NCBI GenBank assembly: GCA_023455425.1
Contig: JAEYCM010000046.1
Span: 22,944 to 86,943, forward strand
Direction: 5' to 3'
Length of the DNA: 64,000 nt
Origin: Bacillota bacterium
GTDB taxonomy: Bacteria > Bacillota > Clostridia > Christensenellales > CAG-138
Shown: in pieces, positions 44,141-51,853 of the stretch
How positions within the stretch are numbered: position 1 is the stretch's first letter
Layout: every line of letters starts with the position of its first letter
Notes under the pieces: generated by a model
Told to the model about the DNA's origin: nothing
Seen by the model: only the letters and a program-made list of their open reading frames with translations
Databases searched by the model: none
Translations under genes and position numbers: made by a program

Positions 44141-44494
44141 ATGAACCATGCGGTAGAAGCATATATCAATCGTTTTGAAGGCACGCCCAAGGTCTGGCTT
44201 CGTACGCTGATTGGCTTTATGCGCGCGGAGTTTCCGGAGATACCGGAAGCGATGTCCTACGGCATTCCCATGTACCGGTTCGATAAAACGTATATCGGGT
44301 TTTCCGCCGCAAAGACGCATCTTGCCATGCACACGCTGGATTTTGAACAGATGGAACAGATGAAGCGCGAATTTTTGCAGGCCACATTTGGAATGGGCTG
44401 CGTAAGGATTGCGTATACGGATGAGGCTGACTTTTCAAAGCTGTTCTCCTGCATACGCCGAATTGTGGAACTGCATGTTGCATGCAAAGTATAG
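44141..44494 (+). CDS. DUF1801-domain protein
   Basis: A 117-residue single-domain protein of the DUF1801/YdhG type. It begins MNHAVEAYINRFEGTPK, has the characteristic EAMSYGIPMYRF (family pattern 'E..SYG.P.F') and YIGFSAAKTHLAMHT. The function is unknown; the fold is a small alpha-beta barrel-like domain, and some relatives bind iron or ligands. GGAGG lies seven bases before the ATG at 44141. It is a single gene, ended by a terminator shared with the nitroreductase gene on the other strand. Confidence 0.75.
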   Translation: MNHAVEAYINRFEGTPKVWLRTLIGFMRAEFPEIPEAMSYGIPMYRFDKTYIGFSAAKTHLAMHTLDFEQMEQMKREFLQATFGMGCVRIAYTDEADFSKLFSCIRRIVELHVACKV

Positions 44495-44537
44495 CGCGAG
44501 TGTATCATTTATAGAAACAATTATCTATAGAAGAAAG

Positions 44538-44564
44538 AGGGCAGGCCGTACGGCCTGCCCTTTT
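44538..44564. terminator. Terminator between the DUF1801 and nitroreductase genes
   Basis: A perfect 24-base palindrome (half AGGGCAGGCCGT, 44538-44561) with TTTT after it and an A-rich run before it, so it works in both directions. Confidence 0.85.
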
Positions 44565-44590
44565 AATGTAAAGATGAGATCGTTCCGTGG

Positions 44591-45193
44591 TTACTCAAAT
44601 ACTTTCATCCGGTCGCTCAGGCTTTGCTTTTCCTTCTGTTCACCTTTTTCCAAGGGTTTTCCAAAGGGCATCTGGGCCACAAAACTCCAGCTTTCGGGAA
44701 TACGGAACTTGGCGCGTACCCCGTCGTCGATGAGCGGATGGTAATGTTGCAGGGAAGCGCCAAGGCCCTCCGCCTCAAGCGCCGTCCACAGCACAATCTG
44801 GTGCATGGCGTTGGTATGCTGCGACCATACCGGGAATTTATCCGCGTAGAGCGGGAACCCGGCGCACAAACTGTCTACCACAGCAGTGTCCTCAAAAAAC
44901 AGTATAGTGCCGTAACCGGCAGCGAAGCAGTTCCTGACCTTTGCCTCGGTGGAGGCAAAGTGCTCCGGCGGCGTCACCTTCTTGAGGGCATCCAGAGTGA
45001 TATCCCACAGCGCGCGGTGCTGCTCGCCAAACAGGACGACAATGCGCGTGCTTTGGGAATTGAACGAGGAAGGAACATAATTGAGCGCGTCCGCAACCAG
45101 CTGTTTGATGCGGTCGCGGGGTACAATTTCCTCATTGCTCAGGCTATAAATGCTGTGCCGGTTCCTGACGGTGTCCCAAAACGGATATGACAT
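44591..45193 (-). CDS. Nitroreductase-family protein
   Basis: A 200-residue FMN-dependent oxidoreductase of the nitroreductase fold, close in style to the Frm2/HBN1 group. Segments are NRHSIYSLSNEEI (FMN phosphate-binding start), PSSFNSQSTRIVVL and EGLGASLQHYHPLID. It may reduce nitro compounds, quinones or other small oxidants with NAD(P)H. AGGGAG precedes the ATG. It is a single gene; no regulator is nearby. Confidence 0.85.
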   Translation of the reverse strand: MSYPFWDTVRNRHSIYSLSNEEIVPRDRIKQLVADALNYVPSSFNSQSTRIVVLFGEQHRALWDITLDALKKVTPPEHFASTEAKVRNCFAAGYGTILFFEDTAVVDSLCAGFPLYADKFPVWSQHTNAMHQIVLWTALEAEGLGASLQHYHPLIDDGVRAKFRIPESWSFVAQMPFGKPLEKGEQKEKQSLSDRMKVFE

Positions 45194-45542
45194 GTTCTTA
45201 CGCTCCCTTTTTGCTTATTTTCATTTCTATCTAGTATTCCCCATTTGCTTCTTCAAGGGGGATTGTTTCTTGATTGATCAATAAACAATATTTGCCCAGC
45301 AAAACGCATGTCACGGTTTCTTTTCATTTTTTTCATATTAGACCGATATGGAATATCCTGCTTTGACCATTTCATCTTTTTAATATATGTCAACACCGGG
45401 CAAGAAAATGAGGTTGAAATATGACCGTTTTTGTCGTTTTTTGAGTTTGAGAGGACTAACTGATTGTTATATATAGCCTATCTCCCCAAAGGGACAAGCT
45501 TCTTGTTGATTGTAAGAACAGAATGAGGAAAGGAGAATTAAA
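45194..45542. other. Intergenic region before the surface repeat protein
   Basis: About 350 AT-rich bases without a gene. It contains the candidate promoter at 45447-45475. I saw no riboswitch or strong hairpin. Confidence 0.5.
45447..45475 (+). promoter_or_regulatory. Candidate promoter of the surface repeat protein
   Basis: TTGAGA (45447-45452), 17-base spacer, TATATA (45470-45475), about 70 bases before the ATG. Confidence 0.5.
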
Positions 45543-46205
45543 ATGAAAAGACGCACGACGGTATTGCAGAGAAAAGCGTTGGTCGCGTTTGTGGTGGCGC
45601 TTAGCCTAATACTGACCAGCAGCATTGCGATGGCAACGGGCGGAGGCCCAGGATGGCCAGGCAACGGCCCAGGGTGGCCAGGCAACGGCCCAGGATGGCC
45701 AGGCAATGGCCCGGGTTGGCCGGGATGGCCCGGCTGGCCGGGTGGGCCAAATCCCACGCCGACAGCCACGGCGTCTCCCACGCCTGTACCCACGATGACC
45801 CCGACTCCAAATCCTACGGCAACGCCTACCCCGGATCCTACGGCGACGCCTACCCCGGATCCTACGGCAACACCCACTCCGGATCCTACGGCAACGCCTA
45901 CCCCGGATCCTACGGCAACGCCTACTCCGGATCCCACGGCAGAACCCACTGCGACTCCTGCGGAGCCCACTCCGACGGCGACCCCGTCAGGTATTCCCGA
46001 TGACGATGATGACGCGGATGACGATGACGGCGGCATTCCCCTCGGCGGCGGCGCAATCCCCTTAGGACCGGGTTCCGATCTTGATTCGCTCTTCGCGCCA
46101 AACACTGGGATGGAACGGCAGTGGCTCGGTTTTGCTTTCCTGATCGGCGGGGCTGTGCTGATGACGGGAACGGCTCTCATGAAGCGCAGGGAATCCCGCA
46201 AATAG
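45543..46205 (+). CDS. Repeat-rich surface protein with sortase-like C-terminus
   Basis: A 220-residue exported protein. The signal peptide (VAFVVALSLILTSSIAMA) is followed by an array of GWPGNGP units, then about six TPTPDPTA units, a poly-Asp block (DDDDDADDDD) and a C-terminal sorting-like signal: APNTG, a hydrophobic segment (WLGFAFLIGGAVLMTGTAL) and the positive tail KRRESRK. It therefore looks like a wall-anchored stalk, with APNTG a variant of LPxTG. The Gly-Trp-Pro repeats could be sticky or elastic; this is inference. AAAGGAG precedes the ATG. The repeats are exact at DNA level, so length variation between strains is likely. Confidence 0.75.
   Translation: MKRRTTVLQRKALVAFVVALSLILTSSIAMATGGGPGWPGNGPGWPGNGPGWPGNGPGWPGWPGWPGGPNPTPTATASPTPVPTMTPTPNPTATPTPDPTATPTPDPTATPTPDPTATPTPDPTATPTPDPTAEPTATPAEPTPTATPSGIPDDDDDADDDDGGIPLGGGAIPLGPGSDLDSLFAPNTGMERQWLGFAFLIGGAVLMTGTALMKRRESRK
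45645..45745 (+). repeat. 21-bp tandem repeats coding for PGWPGNG
   Basis: Three near-identical copies of a 21-base unit (45645-45707) encode PGWPGNG; degenerate copies follow to about 45745. Part of the surface protein gene. Confidence 0.85.
45814..45957 (+). repeat. 24-bp tandem repeats coding for TPTPDPTA
   Basis: Five close copies of a 24-base unit (45814-45933) plus a degenerate sixth (to 45957). Differences are mostly silent. Part of the surface protein gene; not a CRISPR array, since copies have no spacers. Confidence 0.9.
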
Positions 46206-46436
46206 AGGCGGACAGGTAAAATAACAGGGAAAGGATGAATTCCGATGCAGACCGATGAATCCTGAAGGCCCGCGCCAAACAGCGCGGGCCTTCATATATG
46301 GCGAGAATACCTTTTTAGGGGCTGCCCTAAGACCAGAGGGATGGTACATTCCCTTGCAAACCCAATGCCTAATATCAGGCGTTTTGGCGTTACGTTCCTA
46401 AGCGGAGGATAGGGGAGAACCCATATCGTACTTGTA

Positions 46437-47324
46437 TTAAGACGATACGGACTCGCAAAGCAGCCGATCCGTTTCGCACAGCGTGGGAAAAAGCCCCATG
46501 CGCGCGCCATGGAAGAGCACCTGCTGCACAATGCCTGCATCCGCGCCAAAGAGCACATATCCTCTGGCCTTGATGGCCGGATTGGAGCCGGAAGCGCCGT
46601 AGAGCACGCGCATCACGCGCTTTACCCAGATATCCACCGGGAATGCGCGGGTATATCCGCAGGAGAATAGCAGCACGCAGTCGGCAACCTTTTCGCCTAC
46701 ACCCGGCAGGCTGATAAGCGCTTTTAGCGCTTCCTCATAGCCGATATGCGGCAATGCGGCAAGGTCAAACCCGTTTTGCACGCGCTGCGCGGTCTCTAAA
46801 AGATAGGCCGCGCGGTATCCAAGGCCCAACTCTTTTAAGAGCGCTTCTCCCGCGTCTGCAACGGCGTTGGCGTCGGGGAAGGTATAGAGGGTATGCCCGT
46901 TCAATAAAACCGGCTCGCCCAGACGTTCGCGGATGCGCACCATAATGGTCGTAATGCGTTTGATGTTGTTGTTGGCGGATATGATAAAGGCGCACAGCGT
47001 TTCAAAAACCGGCTGGTTGAGGATGCGCATGCCGCCATAACGGGCATACGCCTGTTGAATATACGCATCCGCATGGAACGGGGCGAACACGGCCGCATAA
47101 TCACGCTCCAAGTCAAAGTAGCACTTCCAATATGCGTCGTCAGCATCGCCCGCCCAATACAGCATGCCGGAGGCGGCATCGATATACGCGGCGTTGCGCG
47201 CGATGCAGGCAATATATCCGCCCTTCGCCCGCGTCCAGGAAAATGTCTGGCCGGAAAACAGTGTGGTCTCCAGGTCCACGCTGTCCGGCAGACGCATTTG
47301 CTTTTGTAACTTCGTATCAATCAT
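46437..47324 (-). CDS. 8-oxoguanine DNA glycosylase-like protein (OGG1/HhH-GPD)
   Basis: A 295-residue base-excision repair enzyme. The N-terminal OGG domain is recognised by LETTLFSGQTFSW; the HhH-GPD core includes FIISANNNIKRIT and LPGVGEKVADCVLLF, with catalytic Lys212 in GEKVAD and Asp231 in AFPVDIWVKRV, both as in human OGG1. It would remove oxidised guanine opposite cytosine and nick the strand. The start is taken as the ATG at 47324; six upstream codons are open but unsupported. The ATG lies six bases after TGTTATACT, an extended -10 box, so its mRNA may be leaderless. It is a single gene. Confidence 0.88.
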   Translation of the reverse strand: MIDTKLQKQMRLPDSVDLETTLFSGQTFSWTRAKGGYIACIARNAAYIDAASGMLYWAGDADDAYWKCYFDLERDYAAVFAPFHADAYIQQAYARYGGMRILNQPVFETLCAFIISANNNIKRITTIMVRIRERLGEPVLLNGHTLYTFPDANAVADAGEALLKELGLGYRAAYLLETAQRVQNGFDLAALPHIGYEEALKALISLPGVGEKVADCVLLFSCGYTRAFPVDIWVKRVMRVLYGASGSNPAIKARGYVLFGADAGIVQQVLFHGARMGLFPTLCETDRLLCESVSS

Positions 47325-47330
47325 AACAAG

Positions 47331-47339
47331 AGTATAACA
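47331..47339 (-). promoter_or_regulatory. Extended -10 promoter of the OGG-like gene
   Basis: Minus strand TGTTATACT (47339-47331) is a TGn-TATAAT-type extended -10 box. No -35 match is seen. The ATG starts six bases after it, about where transcription should begin. Confidence 0.5.
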
Positions 47340-47452
47340 CAACGGGCGGCAAGGGATTGTTTCATATATTCCATTTGGACCGGGAAATGCAGGAAACGTG
47401 GAAGAGCGAACAAACCGGAAGGTGAGCGGCGGGAAAGCTGTACAACGTATAC

Positions 47453-47472
47453 AAAAAAGGAGCCGAAGCTCC
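47453..47472 (-). terminator. Terminator of the 58-residue protein gene
   Basis: On the minus strand, directly after the stop codon: GGAGC-TTCG-GCTCC followed by TTTTTT. Confidence 0.85.
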
Positions 47473-47649
47473 TTAATCGTCCCCGCGCAATAGATTTTCC
47501 GCGTAATCCCTCAGGCTTTCAAATGAATTGACGCCCCCGGCGCGGGTGCTGATCTGGTCTCTGACGTAGTCCGGAAGCTTGTCAAAATATTGTTTGGCTT
47601 GGGGCTCGCTTTGAAACAACGCGTACATATCCGGATATTTTTTTATCAT
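47473..47649 (-). CDS. Small conserved-looking helical protein, 58 residues
   Basis: A complete small gene: GAGGTGA six bases before ATG, 58 codons, and a terminator starting right after the stop. The product begins MIKKYPDMYALFQSEPQAKQ and ends in NSFESLRDYAENLLRGDD. It has two amphipathic helices and no membrane segment. The pattern 'YFDKLPDYVRDQI..R...VNSFESLRDYAENLL' resembles small uncharacterised proteins I recall from other Clostridia, though no function is known. It is a single gene between the OGG-like and Cys-rich genes. Confidence 0.75.
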   Translation of the reverse strand: MIKKYPDMYALFQSEPQAKQYFDKLPDYVRDQISTRAGGVNSFESLRDYAENLLRGDD

Positions 47650-47735
47650 AGTTACTCACCTCGGATTTAGGATATCCGTAAAAGGCGGATATTATGTCCG
47701 ATGATTTGGAACAGAGATCGTGCTTAGATGGAAAT

Positions 47736-47763
47736 AAAAAAGCTTGCCTTTTCAGGCAAGCTT
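47736..47763 (-). terminator. Terminator of the Cys-rich mini-protein gene
   Basis: On the minus strand AAGCTTGCC / GGCAAGCTT (47740-47763, 6-base loop) followed by five Ts. Confidence 0.85.
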
Positions 47764-47778
47764 AAGGGGCCGTATGGA

Positions 47779-47874
47779 TTAACGGCGTCTGCAGCTGCAG
47801 TTGCAATTGCGTTTACCACAGCAGGAGCAGGCGGCAGCCACGGCCAGTAAGGGTAAAAGACATGACATAATCAT
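47779..47874 (-). CDS. Tiny cysteine-rich protein, 31 residues
   Basis: A short gene with AGGA seven bases before ATG, 31 codons and a strong terminator 16 bases after the stop. It has a hydrophobic N-terminal half (SCLLPLLAVAAACSCC) and a basic, Cys-rich end (KRNCNCSCRRR), seven cysteines in all. This resembles small spore-coat or membrane-inserted peptides of spore formers; that reading is inference. Alternative starts at 47877 and 47868 are in frame. It lies between the 58-residue gene and the divergent VanW gene. Confidence 0.6.
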   Translation of the reverse strand: MIMSCLLPLLAVAAACSCCGKRNCNCSCRRR

Positions 47875-47877
47875 CAT

Positions 47878-48329
47878 CACTTCCTGTCATTTATTTCTGC
47901 AATGAGGGTAGCAGAGACAGTATATATTATGTCACAAGCGAATTGCGCGTGAACAAGAGAGGGGGAGATCCCCGTAAACCCTGCAAATTGAGGACGCCAA
48001 GATCACCAAGTGGGGAATGGGTCCGCGAGGCAATCCATGGTTTTTACATTGGCCAAGATACGGAATTTTATAAATTTTCTATGAACCGGGGCTGCTCCGA
48101 ACAAGAGATACCCGAAAAATGCCGGTTTGCGGCGTTTCGCAGACTCCCCCAAAGGTTGACAAATGCCCGCGAAGCATCATAACATGTACATATGGGGCCT
48201 GAATATAGGCCATATTCCGCCTTATGGCGGTGGAAAAGAAGGCTGCGATGCCCGGCCAATGCGGGCCGGATAGAATAGGAAAAACTTCCGTTGCATCGCG
48301 TCGTTTTTCAGACGAGGTAAGGAGAAACG
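47878..48329. other. Intergenic region before the VanW gene
   Basis: About 450 bases without a supported gene. A weak promoter (TTGACA at 48156-48161, CATAAC at 48178-48183) may drive the VanW gene. A 79-codon plus-strand ORF at 47943 lacks a ribosome-binding site and has an unlikely composition. Confidence 0.45.
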
Positions 48330-49871
48330 ATGAGAAGAAGACAAAGAGCAAAAACAGGCGCGCTTACGCGCCTACTTCGTGCGGTCGTTATATTATTGGG
48401 GATCGCGTGCCTTGCGGTGGGCGGATTCCTGATCTACCAGCGGATCGCAGAACCCGCTTCCGCCGAGCACGCGTTTATCGAACCTGGTGCGCAGACGTTT
48501 TCTCAAGGGGTTAGTGTGGACGGCGTCTCCCTTGCGGGTATGACGATTGAGCAGGCGCGCGCGGCGCTCCAGGAAGTGGAGCATCAAAAGGCGGCGGAGA
48601 TCCAGTTTATATTGAATACACCCGGCGCATCCACTACCCTGACCTATGCGGATATGGACGTGACGTTTGATACGCAGGCCGTACTGGAACAGGCGATTGC
48701 GTTAGGCAATACCGGCACAAGGCAGGAGCAGGAAGCGGAACGCGAGGCGCTGTTTTCTTCGCCCAGGGACTTTTCCATCGGCTATACGGTGGATGTATCC
48801 CCGGCACAGGCAAAGATTGCCGAGCTTGCGGGGCTTGTTAAGACCGAGCCGGTGGACGCAAGCGCCAAACTGAAGGAACAATATACCGTCAAGGCGGATA
48901 TGTCCCCGGAGGATTTCTTGGAGTTCACCCCGGAAGTCAAGGGGCAGACGCTTGATGAAGCGGCGTTGCTGCAGACCCTGCAGACCCGCGTCCAAGCGCG
49001 CGAATACGGCGAAGTGGAGTTGCCCATACTCTACACCGACCCAAACGTTACCGCGGATACACTCAAAGCGGCGTTATTAAGCAGACGCAGCGCTGCGGAG
49101 ACCTCTTTTAAAAAGTCCCCCTATAACCGGGAGGACCGCGTATTCAATGTCAAGCGGGCGGCCTCCCTCATCAACGGCTTTGTATTGAAGCCGGGGGAGA
49201 CGTTTTCCACCAACGATACGCTCGGGCCCCGTACGTACGAGCTTGGCTGGAAAGCCGCTCCCGCCTACGTGCAGGGTACGACGGAGGATCAGGCGGGCGG
49301 CGGCGTCTGCCAGGTCAGCACCACGCTGTATGCCGCCGTGGTCAAGGCGGACCTTGAAATCGTCTATCGCCGCAACCATTCTAGCCCGGTAGGGTATATT
49401 GACCGGGGGTTAGACGCTACCATCAACACCGGCACCATCGATTTTCAGTTTAAGAACAACACACAGGCGGATATTTATATATTTGCCTACACAATCGATT
49501 CAAAGGATGGGGAAGTGCCGGAGGGATTGACAGATAAGACCGTGCATGTGGAACTCTATGGTACGCCCCTCTCCGGAGAGTATGACGAGATCCGCCTCAC
49601 CAGCGAAAAGACCGAGACCGTTGCCCCCAAGGGCGAGATGGAGGTCGTGGTGGATACCACCGTTCCCGCGGATTATTATAAGGAGGAAGTATCCCGGCAG
49701 AGCGGTTCCGTGTGGCAGTCCTACAAACACTACTATAAAGACGGTAAGGAAGTAAAAGTGGAGCCGCTTGCAAAATCCACCTACCGCGCGTATGCGGGGA
49801 AAATCACCGTGGGCGTGGGTTATTACGCGCCGCAGATTCCCACGATTACGGCGGACTCTACCGTGCCATAA
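48330..49871 (+). CDS. VanW-family protein with peptidoglycan-binding-like N-terminal domain
   Basis: A 513-residue cell-surface protein. One membrane helix near the N-terminus (VVILLGIACLAVGGFLIY) is followed by a YoaR-like domain with a repeated VSVDGVSLAGMTIEQARAAL pattern (about residues 60-230) and then the VanW domain (roughly residues 270-420) with NGFVLKPGETFSTNDTLG, GGGVCQVSTTLYAAV and the RRNHS region. VanW is known from vancomycin-resistance operons but is widespread in Clostridia without that role. A wall-linked function is inferred. AAGGAG lies five bases before the ATG. It is a single gene followed by a repeat cluster. Confidence 0.88.
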   Translation: MRRRQRAKTGALTRLLRAVVILLGIACLAVGGFLIYQRIAEPASAEHAFIEPGAQTFSQGVSVDGVSLAGMTIEQARAALQEVEHQKAAEIQFILNTPGASTTLTYADMDVTFDTQAVLEQAIALGNTGTRQEQEAEREALFSSPRDFSIGYTVDVSPAQAKIAELAGLVKTEPVDASAKLKEQYTVKADMSPEDFLEFTPEVKGQTLDEAALLQTLQTRVQAREYGEVELPILYTDPNVTADTLKAALLSRRSAAETSFKKSPYNREDRVFNVKRAASLINGFVLKPGETFSTNDTLGPRTYELGWKAAPAYVQGTTEDQAGGGVCQVSTTLYAAVVKADLEIVYRRNHSSPVGYIDRGLDATINTGTIDFQFKNNTQADIYIFAYTIDSKDGEVPEGLTDKTVHVELYGTPLSGEYDEIRLTSEKTETVAPKGEMEVVVDTTVPADYYKEEVSRQSGSVWQSYKHYYKDGKEVKVEPLAKSTYRAYAGKITVGVGYYAPQIPTITADSTVP

Positions 49872-49908
49872 GCTTTGATATACTTCATAATTGAATCGAT
49901 ATTGTGAC

Positions 49909-49957
49909 TTGGAGGCTCCGCCTCCAAACCTCCGTTTAGGGCCGTAACGGCCCTAAA
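49909..49957 (-). repeat. Paired-hairpin repeat, copy 9 (minus orientation)
   Basis: TTGGAGGC / GCCTCCAA (49909-49927) and a 23-base palindrome at 49935-49957. It is a near-identical inverted copy of 1167-1213. Confidence 0.85.
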
Positions 49958-50002
49958 AACCCGTTATGGGAACTCCCCAGGGTGTTCCCATAGAAGGGAT
50001 TT

Positions 50003-50050
50003 CCAAGGGATGTGTCCCTTGGATGGGGTTTCAGGGGCAAAGCCCCTGAA
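50003..50050 (+). repeat. Paired-hairpin repeat, copy 10
   Basis: CCAAGGGAtgtgTCCCTTGG (50003-50022) and TTCAGGGGC / GCCCCTGAA (50030-50050). An extra hairpin ATGGGAAC / GTTCCCAT lies just before it (49966-49991). Confidence 0.85.
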
Positions 50051-50086
50051 GTTACGACAAAATGCTTCATCTGAAAGGAAACTTAC

Positions 50087-51853
50087 ATGCCAAACCAGGT
50101 AAACGGAAACACAACGGGCATCCGCAACACCGTACTTGCGGAAATCGAGCGGCTCTATGAGTTCGAGGTAGGGCAGGATACGTTCGCCACCTCCGAGCTG
50201 CTGGAGCATTTGAGCGTATGCACGGCGGCTATCAACCGCGAAATATCGGTCTATATCAAACGCAACGGCGTCATTGTGGATGTAAGCGTGGGGGACGCGA
50301 ATACCGTTGCCATGCCGCAGATGCGCGTGGTGCGCAATGAGGACAGGCTTTCGGGCGTGCGCTGCATCCATACCCACCCCAACGGCAGCGCTATGCTCAG
50401 CGAGGTGGATTTGGGCACGCTCAAGTCCATGCGGCTGGACTGCATGGCGGCGCTGGGCGTGCGGGAAGGTAAGCCCACGGCGCTCTATGCCGCCTATCTT
50501 GGCGAGTGGGGGGAGGACGGTTACGAAGTCCTGCTGTATGGCCCCATGCAGCCGAACCGCCTGCCGCAACGGGCGTTGATGCGCGAAATCTACCTTGCGG
50601 ACGACCGCCTGAAAACCGGCACGCACGAAACGGCGGCGGCCCGGCCCGAGCGCGCCATATTGGTGGGGCTGGAGCAGGCGGACGCCATGGATACCATGAA
50701 GGAGCTTGCGGAACTTGCAAAATCCGCGGGCGCGCAGGTGGTGGGCCAAAGCGTGCAGAAGCGCCGCAGCATCGACAACGCGACCTACATCGGCTCCGGA
50801 AAGGTGGAAGAGCTGTCGCTTATGGGCAGCGCCATGGAGGCCGACCTGTTCATATTCGACGACGAGCTTTCCGCCGTACAGCTGCGGAATTTGGAAGAAG
50901 GTCTGGGCCGTCCTGTCATTGACCGGACGACGCTGATACTGGATATCTTCGCGGCCCGCGCGCAGACGCGGGAGGGGCGGCTGCAGGTGGAGCTCGCGCA
51001 ATTAAAATACCGCTTACCCCGCCTGATCGGCGCAGGGATGGCGCTCTCTAGATTGGGCGGCGGCATCGGCACGCGCGGCCCCGGTGAAAAAAAGCTGGAG
51101 TTGGACCGGCGGCGCATCCGCAGGCGGGTATTTGAACTGGAGGAAACGCTCAACGAGGTGGTCAAGCAGCGGGCGCTCAGGCGCGAGCGGCGGGAAAAGA
51201 ATTTAGTTCCGCTTGTCGCGCTTGTAGGGTATACCAACGCGGGGAAGTCCACGCTGCTAAACGCGCTTTCGGGCAGCGACGTGCTGGCGGAGGATAAGCT
51301 GTTTGCCACATTGGACCCCGTGGTGCGCCAGGTAACGCTGCCGCAGGGAACGCAGGTGCTGTTTTCCGATACCGTCGGGTTTATCCACAAGCTGCCGCAT
51401 GATCTGGTGCAGGCTTTCCGCGCGACGCTGGAGGAAGTCAAGCACGCCGATCTTCTGCTGCACGTGGTGGATTGCGCAAACCCGGAATACGACGCGCAGA
51501 TGCAGGTGGTGGAGGAAGTCTTGGCTTCCCTGGGCGCTGCGGATACTCCGCGCATCAACGTATATAACCAGATCGACCGCGAAGGTGCCAATCCGGGCCG
51601 CCGCGGGGACTGGGCGCACATCAGCGCCAAAGACGGAACGGGTGTGGACGCGCTGCTTGCGACGGTGGAAAAGACATTGAGCGCGCAGCAGGTACGCATA
51701 GAGCTGCTGGTTCCCTACCACCGCTATGAAGCGATGGCGCTCATCCGCAACGTGGGCCGCATTCTGTCCGAGGAGCATACGGAACAAGGAACTCTGGTTT
51801 GCGCCATGCTGGAGGAACGGGACCTTTCGCGGGTGAAGGACGCGGTGAAATGA
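50087..51853 (+). CDS. hflX: GTPase HflX with N-terminal JAMM-like domain
   Basis: A 588-residue ribosome-associated GTPase that splits stalled or idle 70S ribosomes under stress. The HflX N-terminal domain (from about residue 190) contains IGSGKVEELS and FDDELSAVQLRNLE; the glycine-rich loop is GGGIGTRGPGEKKLELDRRR; G motifs are GYTNAGKST (381-389), DTVG (428-431) and NQID. The N-terminal ~170 residues are an extra domain with H95-T-H97-x7-S105-x2-D108 and a suitable glutamate (E52), the JAMM/MPN+ metalloprotease pattern. This extension appears typical of clostridial HflX but its role is unknown. AAAGGA precedes the ATG. It overlaps the amidase gene by ATGA. Confidence 0.9.
   Translation: MPNQVNGNTTGIRNTVLAEIERLYEFEVGQDTFATSELLEHLSVCTAAINREISVYIKRNGVIVDVSVGDANTVAMPQMRVVRNEDRLSGVRCIHTHPNGSAMLSEVDLGTLKSMRLDCMAALGVREGKPTALYAAYLGEWGEDGYEVLLYGPMQPNRLPQRALMREIYLADDRLKTGTHETAAARPERAILVGLEQADAMDTMKELAELAKSAGAQVVGQSVQKRRSIDNATYIGSGKVEELSLMGSAMEADLFIFDDELSAVQLRNLEEGLGRPVIDRTTLILDIFAARAQTREGRLQVELAQLKYRLPRLIGAGMALSRLGGGIGTRGPGEKKLELDRRRIRRRVFELEETLNEVVKQRALRRERREKNLVPLVALVGYTNAGKSTLLNALSGSDVLAEDKLFATLDPVVRQVTLPQGTQVLFSDTVGFIHKLPHDLVQAFRATLEEVKHADLLLHVVDCANPEYDAQMQVVEEVLASLGAADTPRINVYNQIDREGANPGRRGDWAHISAKDGTGVDALLATVEKTLSAQQVRIELLVPYHRYEAMALIRNVGRILSEEHTEQGTLVCAMLEERDLSRVKDAVK

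Noticed and set aside
45814..45957. Regularly spaced repeats considered as a CRISPR array
   Set aside because: Copies are contiguous with no spacers, are in frame in a protein gene, and no cas gene is present.
45467..46201. Minus-strand ORF of 244 codons opposite the surface repeat protein
   Set aside because: Repeat units with lengths divisible by three keep the other strand open. Its Gly-Val repeat is simply the complement of the Pro-Thr repeat.
47943..48182. 79-codon plus-strand ORF before the VanW gene
   Set aside because: No ribosome-binding site, unusual composition and no recognisable domain.
48330..49871. VanW gene and VanR/VanS-like pair (57687-59971) considered as a vancomycin-resistance cluster
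   Set aside because: No vanH, vanA-type ligase or vanX is present and the genes lie about 8 kb apart; each family is common in Clostridia without resistance.
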